Assembly (NCBI GenBank): GCA_965207165.1
Contig: OZ242265.1
Location: 2,356,001 to 2,420,000 of the forward strand
Length of the DNA: 64,000 bases
DNA from: JAAXHV01 sp965207165
GTDB taxonomy: Bacteria > Pseudomonadota > Gammaproteobacteria > Eutrophobiales > Eutrophobiaceae
Direction: 5' to 3'
A model generated the notes under the pieces. That model saw only the letters and a program-made list of their open reading frames with translations, was not told the origin of the DNA and did not search any database. Of the stretch, positions 39,086 to 48,413 are shown piece by piece. Every line of letters begins with the position of its first letter. Within the stretch, counting starts at the first letter, position 1. The position numbers were made by a program, and so were the translations under genes.

Positions 39086-40461
39086 TGCTGGAACACGTAG
39101 ATACGCTCATCAGCGGCAGCGTCATTGTCACCATGGACGAAGAGCGGCGCATTATCAGCGACGGCGCCCTCGCGATCCGGGGCGACCGGATCGCCGCCGT
39201 CGGCAATCGTGCCGATGTTGAGAACAAGGTGCATGCGGCCAGCGTGATCGACGGCAGGCGTTTCGTCATCACGCCCGGGTTTGTCGATGCGCATATCCAT
39301 ATTACCGGTGATCCGCTGACCCGGGGCTACGTGCCCGATGACATCAGCGACGAATTTGGCAACACCCTGCGGCGCTGGGTGATCCCCCGTTACCTGGCCC
39401 ATACGCCGGATGACGAACGGCTTTCCGCCCGGCTTGCGGCCGTCGAGATGCTGCGCGCCGGGACCACCTGCTTTCTCGAGGCCGGTACGACCCGCTACCT
39501 GGATGAGGTGGTCGAGGGGCTGGAACAGGCCGGTATCCGCGCCCGTGTCGGCGCCTGGGTTGAAGGCCGCGCCTTTTCGCCTGAAGACGATGAAAGGGAG
39601 TTGACCGGCAAGGCCGTGCGTGTGCTGGAGCAGGAAGTGGCGCGCTACCCTGCGGATTCCGGTGAAAAAATCGCCGCCTGGCCCATCCTGATCGGCCACT
39701 CGACCAACTCCGATGAAGTGTGGAAAACAGCGAAATCGATAGCCGATGCAAATAACCTCGGCGTATCCGCGCACATGAGCCCATACCGGTCGGACCCGGC
39801 CTGGTACCTTGAAAACCTGGGGAGGCGGCCCATCGAGCACCTGGAGGAGATCGGCGTGCTCGGCGATAACCTGTGCCTGACACACCTGGTGCATATTGAC
39901 GACAACGAGGCGGCGCTGCTGGCCGAGACACGCACCAACGCCATCATCTGTCCGTTTGCCGCATTGAAGGGCGCCTTCGGCATAAGCGCATTGGGACGTT
40001 ACCCGGAAATGGCTGAGGCTGGGATGAATATCGCACTGGGGACCGACGGTTACGGTTCCGACCTGATGCAGAAAATGGGCCTGGCCGCCGGTTTGTTCAA
40101 GGATGCCCGCCAGGACACAAAAACCTTCCCCGCACGACAGGCCCTGGAAATGGCGACCGTTAACGGCGCCAGGGCCTTGCAAATGGCGGGCGAGATCGGC
40201 TCACTCGCACCGGGCAGGAAGGCGGACTTTGTCCTGCATGACACGGACCGGCCGGAATGGCGCCCTGTGCTGAACGTGCTGCAGCAACTGGTCTGGAGCG
40301 CGGACGGCAGAAGCGTGCACAGCGTCTGGGTGGACGGGGTGCGGGTGGTGGAGAACTACCGGCACACGCTGGTTGACGAGGATGAACTTTACGCAGAGGC
40401 GCAGGCGGCAGGGGAGGCGATTATCAAACGCTCAGGTATCCCGGAAGTTAATACGGGCTGA
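39082..40461 (+). CDS. Amidohydrolase (ATZ/TRZ-like)
   Basis: A 459-aa metal-dependent hydrolase. The metal ligands are seen as HIH in GFVDAHIHITGD, His in VSAHMSPY and LTHLVHID, and Asp in LGTDGYGSDL. The N-terminal ISGSVIVTMDEERRIISDGAL and C-terminal LAPGRKADFVLHD are typical of composite-domain amidohydrolases such as guanine, cytosine or chlorotriazine deaminases. The real substrate is unknown; it is probably an amidine or amino-heterocycle. It is coupled to its AraC regulator. Confidence 0.88.
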   Translation: MMLEHVDTLISGSVIVTMDEERRIISDGALAIRGDRIAAVGNRADVENKVHAASVIDGRRFVITPGFVDAHIHITGDPLTRGYVPDDISDEFGNTLRRWVIPRYLAHTPDDERLSARLAAVEMLRAGTTCFLEAGTTRYLDEVVEGLEQAGIRARVGAWVEGRAFSPEDDERELTGKAVRVLEQEVARYPADSGEKIAAWPILIGHSTNSDEVWKTAKSIADANNLGVSAHMSPYRSDPAWYLENLGRRPIEHLEEIGVLGDNLCLTHLVHIDDNEAALLAETRTNAIICPFAALKGAFGISALGRYPEMAEAGMNIALGTDGYGSDLMQKMGLAAGLFKDARQDTKTFPARQALEMATVNGARALQMAGEIGSLAPGRKADFVLHDTDRPEWRPVLNVLQQLVWSADGRSVHSVWVDGVRVVENYRHTLVDEDELYAEAQAAGEAIIKRSGIPEVNTG

Positions 40462-40466
40462 AAATG

Positions 40467-40500
40467 AAAAGGGGGACAGATTTAAATCTGTCCCCCTTTT
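40467..40500. terminator. Palindrome, GGGGACAGATTT family, copy 3
   Basis: A perfect inverted repeat with 17-bp arms (AAAAGGGGGACAGATTT) and no spacer. It lies 6 nt past the amidohydrolase stop and 17 nt before the stop of the convergent lipoprotein gene. Flanking A and T runs make it a good two-way terminator while it also belongs to the mobile palindrome family. Confidence 0.8.
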
Positions 40501-40516
40501 CCTGTAATGGGAGGAC

Positions 40517-40999
40517 TTATTCAGAGGCTCCCTGGAATGCCCCCATTGTGTACATCTCCCCTTTACTCCACCATTCACCATTAATCTTTTCCCAAAGAAA
40601 CAGCATCTTGAAGGTAAAGGGTTCTTCTCCCTCATCCGCGGGCTCGACATGAAAATTGACCCAGTCCCAGCCGGCATCGCCGTATACATAAGTATGGAAA
40701 GACTCGACCCGGACATTTGCGCCGATAACCTCCTCATAGACGTGGCGTAATTCTTCTATGCCGAAATGGGTGGTGCCGTCCGGACCGCTGGAAATCGCAT
40801 CCTCTGTATAAAACTGCTGCAGAATCGGTTCGGGATCGTTATTGGCAAATGCCTGTTCCTTCAAATCGTACTTGGCGCGGATTGCCTGTTTAAAGGCATC
40901 CAGCTCATTCGTATCGTCTTGCGTCGTGCAGGACGAGGTTCCAAACAGGGCTACAATGCAAGAAATATATAAAGTTGTATTCCGGATCCTCTTATTCAT
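40517..40999 (-). CDS. NTF2-like lipoprotein
   Basis: A 160-aa protein with a lipoprotein-type signal (YISCIVALFGTSSC, Cys at residue 24) followed by an NTF2-like domain: AFKQAIRAKYDLKEQAFANND, FYTEDAISSGPDGTTHFGIEEL, and a C-terminal strand with FKMLFLWEKINGEWWSKGEMY. This resembles DUF4440/SnoaL-type domains. It is probably anchored to a membrane in the periplasm. Function unknown. GAGGAA lies upstream of the ATG. Confidence 0.75.
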   Translation of the reverse strand: MNKRIRNTTLYISCIVALFGTSSCTTQDDTNELDAFKQAIRAKYDLKEQAFANNDPEPILQQFYTEDAISSGPDGTTHFGIEELRHVYEEVIGANVRVESFHTYVYGDAGWDWVNFHVEPADEGEEPFTFKMLFLWEKINGEWWSKGEMYTMGAFQGASE

Positions 41000-41056
41000 G
41001 ATTATTTCCTCAATATGTAAGCTTCATCAGATTTAATTTGCAAACCTTTTAACAGT

Positions 41057-42055
41057 TTATTCTACCGATTTACCCAGCAGGCGCACGAACTGGTGGCGCC
41101 ATGCGGCAGATGGTTTGTCCGACTGGGAATTGGCCAGCGCCTTGGGTGAAAACGGCAGGACGCCGGGGATTTTCTCCAGCATCCGTTTGTCTTCCTCGCC
41201 TATCATGCGGTCGAACGCGATGACGTCTTCCGCGGATACGCTGAAATCGTCGTTGCGCCAGACGACGAACGTGAAATACGAGGTGACGTCGTCAATCGGC
41301 GTGGTCAGCAGCAGCATGATGTGTTGCAGTCCCGAGTCATAGGAGATGGTGCTGCGCACGGTAAAGGGCAGGTGAAAACCGGTGGTCATGCTGCGACTGA
41401 CTACCTCACTTGTTCGGCCTGAACTGAGGCTGGCGCTGGCCGGGTTGTCCGCTACAACCTTATAATCATAGCCGTAGTACCCGCCATCCAGCAATTCCAG
41501 CTCTATCTCCGGGACGGAACGCCGCTGGTTGTTGCCGAAGGTGCCGGTGTGGACCCAGGGAAAGTGGGCGATATCGAGGAAGTTGTCGGTCATGCGCATG
41601 GCGCAGACCCGCCACAGGTCAACGGGGTTGTTGATACGCCGGAAAGACTCATCCTGTTCCTGGCTGATGCCCGGTAATTCCCTGGGAGAGTCGCCAAGGC
41701 AGACCCAGACCAGGCCGTACCTGATGCTGGTGTTGAAACAGGCCAGGTGGGCATTGTCCGGGATCGGGAAGTCAGGTGCAGCGGAAGGAATAGCGATACA
41801 CTTTCCCTCGCCGCCGAACGACCAGCCGTGATAACAGCAGTCCAGCACCCCGTTTTCCACGCTGCCTGCGGACAGGGGCGCCTGGCGGTGGGGACACCTG
41901 TCAGGCGCAGCGACGGCGTTGCCGGCAGAATCCCGGTAAATAACGATTTTCTCTCCCAGCAGGGTCCGGGCTATGGGCTGCCCCGCGATCTCGGCTTCCG
42001 TTGCCACGGCATACCAGTAGTCGCGCAGGGCTGGGTTATCGTGGAAGATTGGCAC
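41057..42055 (-). CDS. Rieske non-haem iron oxygenase (VanA-like)
   Basis: A 332-aa oxygenase component. The Rieske cluster ligands are C54, H56, C73 and H76 (CPHRQAPL and CCYHGW). The catalytic domain has MTDNFLDIAHFPWVHTGTFG, the 2-His facial triad region. The size and motif order resemble vanillate O-demethylase (VanA) and related demethylases acting on methoxylated aromatics. The start is GTG at 42055. No reductase partner is adjacent. The product is probably a mono-oxygenase of an aromatic or related compound; the substrate is unknown. Confidence 0.88.
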   Translation of the reverse strand: MPIFHDNPALRDYWYAVATEAEIAGQPIARTLLGEKIVIYRDSAGNAVAAPDRCPHRQAPLSAGSVENGVLDCCYHGWSFGGEGKCIAIPSAAPDFPIPDNAHLACFNTSIRYGLVWVCLGDSPRELPGISQEQDESFRRINNPVDLWRVCAMRMTDNFLDIAHFPWVHTGTFGNNQRRSVPEIELELLDGGYYGYDYKVVADNPASASLSSGRTSEVVSRSMTTGFHLPFTVRSTISYDSGLQHIMLLLTTPIDDVTSYFTFVVWRNDDFSVSAEDVIAFDRMIGEEDKRMLEKIPGVLPFSPKALANSQSDKPSAAWRHQFVRLLGKSVE

Positions 42056-42076
42056 GCTTTTTATCTCTGTAAAATC

Positions 42077-42096
42077 TATCCGCAGATGACGCAGAT
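42077..42096. repeat. CCGCAGATGACGCAGAT repeat, copy 1
   Basis: This 20-nt sequence occurs unchanged at 56755-56774. Both copies stand just upstream of a minus-strand gene (the Rieske gene here, hyuB there). Imperfect inverted relatives (ATCTGCG, CTGCGG) follow at about 42126-42145. Its function is unknown; similar GCAGAT-rich short repeats are common between genes of many bacteria. Confidence 0.6.
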
Positions 42097-42257
42097 GAAC
42101 GCGATAACTGAAAAAACCTGTCTTACATCTGCGCTAAACTGCGGCTAAATTAGCAGTGCCATAGCAAGCTTTCTTGCACTGATGCGCCTGCAGACTTTGC
42201 AACCATATGGCCGGCAAACCTGGAAAGTATCGGCCAACCCACATATTATCGATAGTC

Positions 42258-43502
42258 ATGGGGACATCCACATTACCTGGCAAACCGTCGCTTTCCCGCC
42301 CGGCGGGTGTTGTCGTCGCCTGTACCGTGGGCAACGCGGTCAGTGTCACGCCCATGGTGTACACCGTCTTCGGCCTGTTCCTGATCCCCATTGCTACCGA
42401 ATTCGACTGGTCCCGCGCCGCAGTGTCGTTTGTCCTGTTCATCATTGCCGTTGCGGGTGCGATCAGCTATCCCATTGTCGGCCGCCTGATCGACCGCTAC
42501 GGCTCCAGACCGGTTATCCTGACGGGCAATGTATTATTCGCGGCCTCGGTCGCCTCGGTTTCCCTGGTTGAAGCCAGCCGGTTTCAGTTTTATACGGCTT
42601 ATGCGTTGATCGGCATCAGCGCCGCCATCCCCAGTTCGGTCATGTTTACCAAGGTGATCGCGGGCTGGTTCGATGAGCGGCGCGGGTTGTTCCTGGGTAT
42701 TGTGGGCGGCCTGGGCAACGGCGTCGGCGCAGCGCTGTCGCCGCTGTTTGTGTTTGCGCTGATCAGCAGCTATGGCTGGCGGGCCGGATTCCAGGGCATC
42801 GGCGCGGCCGTCATCCTGATCGGTTTCCCGGTACTGTACCTGCTGCTCAGGGACCCGCCCCGGAATACTGTCAGGAGCGAGCGGGAAGCGCTGGAAAAGA
42901 CACAGGGGTTAACGCTGGCGGAGGCGTTGAAGACCCCTACTTTCTGGATCATCATGGCCGCCATTGCCCTGGGCGCCGGGTGCATGACCGCGATCTTCGC
43001 CCACGTGGTACCGATGTTGCTGGACCGGGGCGTGCCGGCCGGACAGGCAACCACCGTGCTGGCGACGTTTTCCCTGGTCACCGCCGCGTGGCAGATCGGT
43101 ATGGGCTACATGCTTGACCGCATACCGAAGCCCTGGATCGCCGCGCCGTTCTACCTGCTGGCGCTGTGCGGCCTGATCCTGCTGGAATCGACCTCCAGTT
43201 ACCCGTTACTGCTGTTGTCCGGCGTGCTGATGGGGCTGGGACTGGGGACGGAATACGGTGTGCTGCCCTATTTCCTGTCCCGGTACTTCGGCACCAGGCA
43301 TTACGGCGCAATATCCGGCAGCATGTACGGCGTGATCGTCCTGACCCAGGGCCTGACCCCGTTCCTGATGGACCTGGTTTTCGATATTACCGGCACTTAT
43401 GATCCTGCAATTATAGTGATCTGCATCGGCCTGGTGCTTGGCGCCATACTGATAACCCGCCTGCTTCCATTCAAAGCAGTACTCAGCAAAACCAACGAGT
43501 AA
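42258..43502 (+). CDS. MFS transporter
   Basis: A polytopic protein of 414 aa from the chosen ATG, with about 12 transmembrane helices; the first runs from PAGVVVACTVGNAVSVTP. The loop between helices 2 and 3 reads GRLIDRYGSRPV, a classic MFS signature. The family is like oxalate/formate or aromatic-acid antiporters. The upstream in-frame ATG at 42207 is possible, but neither has a clear ribosome-binding site. The stop codon lies at the left edge of a 55-nt palindrome whose arm begins at 43502. Probably imports the compound handled by the neighbouring oxygenase or hydrolase; that is inference. Confidence 0.85.
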   Translation: MGTSTLPGKPSLSRPAGVVVACTVGNAVSVTPMVYTVFGLFLIPIATEFDWSRAAVSFVLFIIAVAGAISYPIVGRLIDRYGSRPVILTGNVLFAASVASVSLVEASRFQFYTAYALIGISAAIPSSVMFTKVIAGWFDERRGLFLGIVGGLGNGVGAALSPLFVFALISSYGWRAGFQGIGAAVILIGFPVLYLLLRDPPRNTVRSEREALEKTQGLTLAEALKTPTFWIIMAAIALGAGCMTAIFAHVVPMLLDRGVPAGQATTVLATFSLVTAAWQIGMGYMLDRIPKPWIAAPFYLLALCGLILLESTSSYPLLLLSGVLMGLGLGTEYGVLPYFLSRYFGTRHYGAISGSMYGVIVLTQGLTPFLMDLVFDITGTYDPAIIVICIGLVLGAILITRLLPFKAVLSKTNE

Positions 43503-43556
43503 ATTTGGGACACCCATGAATTTACAATTCTTATTAATTTATGGGTGTCCCAAATT
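43502..43556. repeat. 55-nt hairpin element, GGGACACCCAT family, copy 1
   Basis: Arms AATTTGGGACACCCAT and ATGGGTGTCCCAAATT flank a variable A+T-rich loop. Copies of the same 55-nt length occur at 53711 and 63107. Here the conserved left flank AGTAA supplies the MFS stop codon. Confidence 0.85.
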
Positions 43557-43654
43557 AGGTTTTGTCAAATAAAAGGGCGCATTTGTGCAAGTCCTTTTGT
43601 AGTTTTTGTCACAAAATTGAACAAAAATACAACTTTCACAATAAGGGGTTGGAA

Positions 43655-45955
43655 ATGATCAAGTTCGATAAAGACATCCATCGGATGTTCAAGGTTTTCG
43701 TCGCCGGGATTATCACTTCAACCATGGTTGTGCCGTTACCTGTCCTGGCGCAATCTGTCCTTGAAGAGATCGTGGTGTCTGCGCGCAAACGGGAGGTGTC
43801 ACTCCAGGATGCGCCCATCGCGGTATCGGTGTTGTCCGGCGCGGATTTCGATAAATCCAATGTCGTGAGGCTGGACAACTTCAACGGCTACGTACCCGGG
43901 CTCGTGGTCGCGAAGAACGATGGCGCCGGCCGTGTCGTAACCATTCGCGGCGTCGGCTGGGAAACGGCCCAGAACCTCACCACGCAACCCAGCGTGCTGA
44001 CCTATATCGACGGTATTTACCTCGCCAACCCGCTGGCAATGGGCCTGGACCTCGGTGACATAGAACGGGTCGAGGTCTTTCGCGGCCCGCAGGGTACGGA
44101 GTTCGGCCAGGGCACCACGGGCGGGTCCATCAACATCGTGACGAAAAAGCCCCATTTCGACAAACTTGATGGTTCCGTAGAGCTCAGTTACGGCACTTAT
44201 GACAACATGCGCGGACGCGCCTCGATAAACGTACCGCTTTCGGACACGTGGGCATTCCGGGCCGCGGTGCAGAAGTACGATCGGGACGGTTTCGCGGAGA
44301 TCAAGGGCGGCGAACTGGACGGCTACGACCTGGATGATGCCGATTCCTTCACCGGCAAACTGGCGGTGCTGTGGCAACCGTCGGAAGACTTCTCGGCGCA
44401 TGCCCAGGTCTTCATCCATGACGCCGACCACGGCGCCGCGGCGCAGAAGAACGAGAATGACCCCAACCCGGACACGCGCGAACTGTCGCAGGACTACCCC
44501 GGCATCTTCGCACTGGAGAACTACAGCGCTTCGCTGATCATGGAGTGGGCGACCCCCATGGGCGTGACGGTCAAGTCGCTGACCGGCTGGCAGGTGCTCA
44601 GGAAGGAACAGTCGGTGGACGGCGACCGCCTGAACGAAGAGAACACTGCGCTTATCAATTTCGGTTTTTCACTTCATAACTGGGACGTACTGCCGTTCTG
44701 GGACAATGATTCCGATGCCGTCAGCCAGGAGATCAGCATCAGCTACAGCGGCGAGCAACTGGACTGGGTGATCGGCGGGTATTACCTGCATCACGAGAAC
44801 TTCAATGACTTCCTGGAGGCCACGGGCCCGGCGCCGTTCTCGGCATCGCCGGCGTCCCTGCCCCGTTCGCAACTGAACGCGCAAACCCTGCCGCCGTTCC
44901 GGTCCCACTTGAATTTTACCGAATTCCGCACCGTCACCCGCGAGGACTATGCCTTCTATGGGCAAGGCACATACAGGCTGAATGACATGTTCGCCGTTAC
45001 CGCGGGATTGCGTTACCAGGATGAAGATCAACTCGACGAAGGGGGTCCCTTTTTCGGTACCCGGCCCGACCGTGTAACGAACGCCTCGGAAGTGACCTGG
45101 AAGGCAGGCATAGACGTGCACCTGACAGAGGACAACCTGGTTTACGGCCTGGTCTCCACCGGCTGGAAGAACGGTGGTTCCGGCAGTCCCGGGATTTTCA
45201 AACCCGACCGGTTCGCGCCCGAGGAAGTCACGGCATACGAGATAGGCACCCGCAATACCTTCCTTGACGGACGCGTGCGCCTGAACGTCACGGCCTTCTA
45301 TTACGACCACGAACACCTGCAGTTCACCTACGAGGACCCGGCGCCGTTTACCGGCGGTACCTGGACCATCCCTGAGACGGAAGAGTACGGTATCGAGTCC
45401 GAATTGAGCTGGCTGCTGGCGGAGGGCTGGCAACTGGACGGTATGCTCGCCTGGCAGGACGGCAAGGTGAAGTCGGATGTGTTCGCTCTCGACGTGGAGG
45501 ATTTTCGTGCCGCGACAAGGCTTTTCCAACTGGGCCTGTTTACCTCCGGCGCGGTTGACGAACGCATCAGGATGACCAATGCCAACAATCTCAAGGGCAA
45601 CGAACCGCCGAAACTGGTGGACCTCATGGCGCGCATCGCCCTGTCGAATACCCACAACTTCGCTGACGGTTCAGTTCTGGATTCACGGGTGGAGTATGTC
45701 CACAGAGGTGACTTCCAGGCCCGCATATTCAATCATCCTCGCGTGGACGGTGTGCCCAGTTACGATATCGTCAACCTGTACTTCAATTACGACGTGGGCA
45801 ACATGCCGCTAAGTCTGGGCCTGAGCGTCACCAATATTTTCGACAAGAACGGCGTCAACAACATCTTCACCAACCCGTACGGGCTGTGGACCACGAGCAG
45901 GGAATATATCCCGCCGCGTGAGGTCATCGGTTCGGTCAGGTACAGCTGGAATTAG
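43655..45955 (+). CDS. TonB-dependent outer-membrane receptor
   Basis: A 766-aa receptor from ATG 43655, which has AGGGG upstream. The signal peptide includes VFVAGIITSTMVVPLPVLAQ. The TonB-box-like EEIVVSARKREVSLQDAPIAV is followed by a plug (VVTIRGVGWE, VEVFRGPQGTEFGQGTTGGSINIVTKKP) and a barrel ending IGSVRYSWN. This is the subtype with VSARKRE often found near degradation genes of aromatic or steroid compounds in sphingomonads and marine gammaproteobacteria. A VOC gene starts 2 nt after its stop. Confidence 0.93.
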   Translation: MIKFDKDIHRMFKVFVAGIITSTMVVPLPVLAQSVLEEIVVSARKREVSLQDAPIAVSVLSGADFDKSNVVRLDNFNGYVPGLVVAKNDGAGRVVTIRGVGWETAQNLTTQPSVLTYIDGIYLANPLAMGLDLGDIERVEVFRGPQGTEFGQGTTGGSINIVTKKPHFDKLDGSVELSYGTYDNMRGRASINVPLSDTWAFRAAVQKYDRDGFAEIKGGELDGYDLDDADSFTGKLAVLWQPSEDFSAHAQVFIHDADHGAAAQKNENDPNPDTRELSQDYPGIFALENYSASLIMEWATPMGVTVKSLTGWQVLRKEQSVDGDRLNEENTALINFGFSLHNWDVLPFWDNDSDAVSQEISISYSGEQLDWVIGGYYLHHENFNDFLEATGPAPFSASPASLPRSQLNAQTLPPFRSHLNFTEFRTVTREDYAFYGQGTYRLNDMFAVTAGLRYQDEDQLDEGGPFFGTRPDRVTNASEVTWKAGIDVHLTEDNLVYGLVSTGWKNGGSGSPGIFKPDRFAPEEVTAYEIGTRNTFLDGRVRLNVTAFYYDHEHLQFTYEDPAPFTGGTWTIPETEEYGIESELSWLLAEGWQLDGMLAWQDGKVKSDVFALDVEDFRAATRLFQLGLFTSGAVDERIRMTNANNLKGNEPPKLVDLMARIALSNTHNFADGSVLDSRVEYVHRGDFQARIFNHPRVDGVPSYDIVNLYFNYDVGNMPLSLGLSVTNIFDKNGVNNIFTNPYGLWTTSREYIPPREVIGSVRYSWN

Positions 45956-45957
45956 GC

Positions 45958-46455
45958 ATGGGCACCGGCCAACCCCAGCATGAGCTTCGGCCCGCGCAAC
46001 CCACGTGGACGCACCTGGCGCTGCATGTAAAGGACATCGACAAGGTGATCGCGTGGTACGAGGAATTCACGCACCTGACGGTGCTGGCCCGCGAGGAGGA
46101 CGAGGACGGTTACTCGGCCTGGCTCGGCGACAAGAGCCAGAGTGAGAGTCCTTTCATCCTGGTGCTGGGCCAGTTCTTCCCGGGACATGATCCGTTCGCC
46201 CCTGTTGAGCACCCGGCCCTGGGACCGTTCAACCACATCGGTATCGAGGTGCCGGACAAACAGACGGTCGATGAGATAGCCGCCAGGGCTAAGCAGGCCG
46301 GCTGCCTGATCCTCGGCCCGCAGCAGATGCCCAAACGCATCGGTTATATCTGCTTCCTGCGCGACCCCGAAGGGAATATGGTGGAATTTTCCTACGACCA
46401 GGGGGTGTACGAAAAGGCCCGCGAGGTGTGGGGAGCCAGCGTACCGGACAATTAG
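45958..46455 (+). CDS. VOC-superfamily (glyoxalase-like) protein
   Basis: A 165-aa protein with paired beta-alpha-beta-beta-beta modules: WTHLALHVKDIDKVIAWYEEF (first metal His in HLAL) and FNHIGIEVPDKQTVDEIAARA, ending with CFLRDPEGNMVEFSYD containing the Glu ligand. VOC enzymes include extradiol dioxygenases, glyoxalases and epimerases. The gene starts 2 nt after the receptor stop, so it probably acts on the imported compound. The reaction cannot be named. Confidence 0.85.
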   Translation: MGTGQPQHELRPAQPTWTHLALHVKDIDKVIAWYEEFTHLTVLAREEDEDGYSAWLGDKSQSESPFILVLGQFFPGHDPFAPVEHPALGPFNHIGIEVPDKQTVDEIAARAKQAGCLILGPQQMPKRIGYICFLRDPEGNMVEFSYDQGVYEKAREVWGASVPDN

Positions 46456-46521
46456 GGAAACTCTGAGCAACCTCTGATTAAGTCCTCCAGAGGTTCCTTG
46501 AGCTGACGGGATACGCAACAA

Positions 46522-48411
46522 TCACCCGGGATTGTACCAGATCGGCGAACTCCAGGCGCGTTCCTGAATGGTCAGGTCAACGTCGTCAAACGGTTGCGTG
46601 TTTTCCCGCAGTGCTTCCCAGGTGCTCCAGCGGCAACTCGGGTTTTCCAGCACCCTGGCATAATAGAATGCAGGTTCATCCCTGCTGAAACCGGGGTCCC
46701 GCCACAAGGTTTTCAGTCGTGCCGCGCCCTTGCCGGCGCTCACGCTGCAATCATCCGGATTAACGCCGGCGCCGTTGTCCGGGCAGCGGTGGGTTTGCGG
46801 GTCCGGGGCCAGACCGTCCGAACAGGCCACGTCATATACCCGTTCCCGGCTCTCTCCTTGCTCCAGCCAGCCCTTGATGACCTGGATACGTTGCAGGTTG
46901 ACCCCTTCGGGATCCTTCATGGCCCAGAGGATAAAGCCCGGCGCCGTTGCTTTGTTTGTCGCGGGCAGGTCAGCGCCCATGGTCACCCCACTGCCGTATC
47001 CCAGGCTGGCCAGGTCAGTATTCATGTCAATAACCTCAGGAAAATCCCAACCTGCAAAAAAGCGCACGCTGATGCGCGTGCCGCTGGTGGCAAAGGTCTC
47101 CCGGCGTTGCAACGCTGCAAAGATGGCGGCGCGGGTATTCTGTTCCGCCCAGACGCCGGCCAGTCCGCCGGAACCCAACTCCCGGCTCGCGGACCATTTC
47201 TTCATATCAGGCTTGAGCGCGCGCCGCTCCGGCGTGCCGTCCTCGACGCCGTGATGTCCCGGGTAATTGCTCTCATCGACGCCGCCCGGCGTGCCGTTGT
47301 GGGTGTCGGTACTGCCGATGAAGCCAAGCTTGTACGGATTCACATTGAGTTCCCGCTCCAGTTCCAGTCCCAGTTTGAGGGCGTTACGCACGTAGTTCCC
47401 GGGCGCGACACAGCCGTCCGCAGGCCCGTCGCTCGCGCACACCGGGACACAGGACCCATCAGGCGCACCTCCTGCACACACCGGACGGCGTTCCAGCTTC
47501 TCGAAACCACATAATTCATCCTCCGTTCCGACTCCCGTATGGCATTCCGATTCACCCTTGGCCTGGATAATCTCCACCAGGGGTTCCATTTTGGCCCGCA
47601 GTTGCGCCCACTCGGCACCGGTCGGCTCGCCATCCCGGCCCGGAACCGGGACGGCCTCGCGCAAAGCCGGGAATTTCCGGCCGTTGCTCTGGTTGGAATT
47701 ATGCGGGATCGCCAGCACTTCACAGGGAGCGGCGCAGGTTTCCTGCAACTGCTGCCATAATTGTTCCGGGGTATTCGCCTCAAAATAGCCGATGGGCAAG
47801 GCCGGGACTCGGGCATTGCCGTAGATAACGTTTCTATGCAGGTTATTACCGAGCGTATTCGCGGTCCACTCGTAGCCCACGAAGGTGGTAAACACGCCGG
47901 GGCGGTTAAATTCATGGGCGATCTCCTGCAGTTGCCGCCAGGCTGATTTTGCCCTTGCCAGGCAACGCGCACCGTCCGCGCCACACAGTTCCGGGTCGCG
48001 TTGCGGGTCGGGAGACCCGCTGTCGCGCAGTATCAATTCCTTGAACATCTTCCTTATGAGAGATTCCTGCCTGGTTTCATTACGAATATCCCGGCAAATC
48101 TCCAACGCGTACGCGGCGCTGGCTTCATCGGTGCAAAGCGGCAGTTCGCCCAGGTATTCCGCGTGTTCGGTCAGCGCGGCAAAATCCAGAGGCCGGTCTA
48201 TCCGAACCTGCCTGCCGCCGGACAGGACTACCTCTTCACCCAGGGCAAAGCGATAAGCGTCACGGGGGCCGACGCGATTGAAACCGAGGTAGCTGTCCAG
48301 CGACCAGGACGTGTGCACGTGCAAGTCACCAAAATACGGAAACCGCTGAATACCCTCTTGCGCGGCCAGCGGCAACGAAAAAATTACCATTACCAATAGG
48401 AATTTTTGCAT
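46522..48411 (-). CDS. DUF3604 exported metal-dependent protein
   Basis: A 629-aa protein with a signal peptide (KFLLVMVIFSLPLAAQ). The mature protein opens with YFGDLHVHTSWSLDS (H31 and H33), a PHP-like metal motif, and later has LTEHAEYLGELPLC, IPHNSNQSNG and FIGSTDTHNG; the His and Asp residues look like a hydrolase metal centre. DUF3604 proteins are found in aromatic and organophosphate degraders but lack a firm function. I use ATG 48411, not a longer frame to 48705, because this start gives the signal peptide and follows the upstream gene by 2 nt. Confidence 0.85.
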   Translation of the reverse strand: MQKFLLVMVIFSLPLAAQEGIQRFPYFGDLHVHTSWSLDSYLGFNRVGPRDAYRFALGEEVVLSGGRQVRIDRPLDFAALTEHAEYLGELPLCTDEASAAYALEICRDIRNETRQESLIRKMFKELILRDSGSPDPQRDPELCGADGARCLARAKSAWRQLQEIAHEFNRPGVFTTFVGYEWTANTLGNNLHRNVIYGNARVPALPIGYFEANTPEQLWQQLQETCAAPCEVLAIPHNSNQSNGRKFPALREAVPVPGRDGEPTGAEWAQLRAKMEPLVEIIQAKGESECHTGVGTEDELCGFEKLERRPVCAGGAPDGSCVPVCASDGPADGCVAPGNYVRNALKLGLELERELNVNPYKLGFIGSTDTHNGTPGGVDESNYPGHHGVEDGTPERRALKPDMKKWSASRELGSGGLAGVWAEQNTRAAIFAALQRRETFATSGTRISVRFFAGWDFPEVIDMNTDLASLGYGSGVTMGADLPATNKATAPGFILWAMKDPEGVNLQRIQVIKGWLEQGESRERVYDVACSDGLAPDPQTHRCPDNGAGVNPDDCSVSAGKGAARLKTLWRDPGFSRDEPAFYYARVLENPSCRWSTWEALRENTQPFDDVDLTIQERAWSSPIWYNPG

Positions 48412-48413
48412 TA

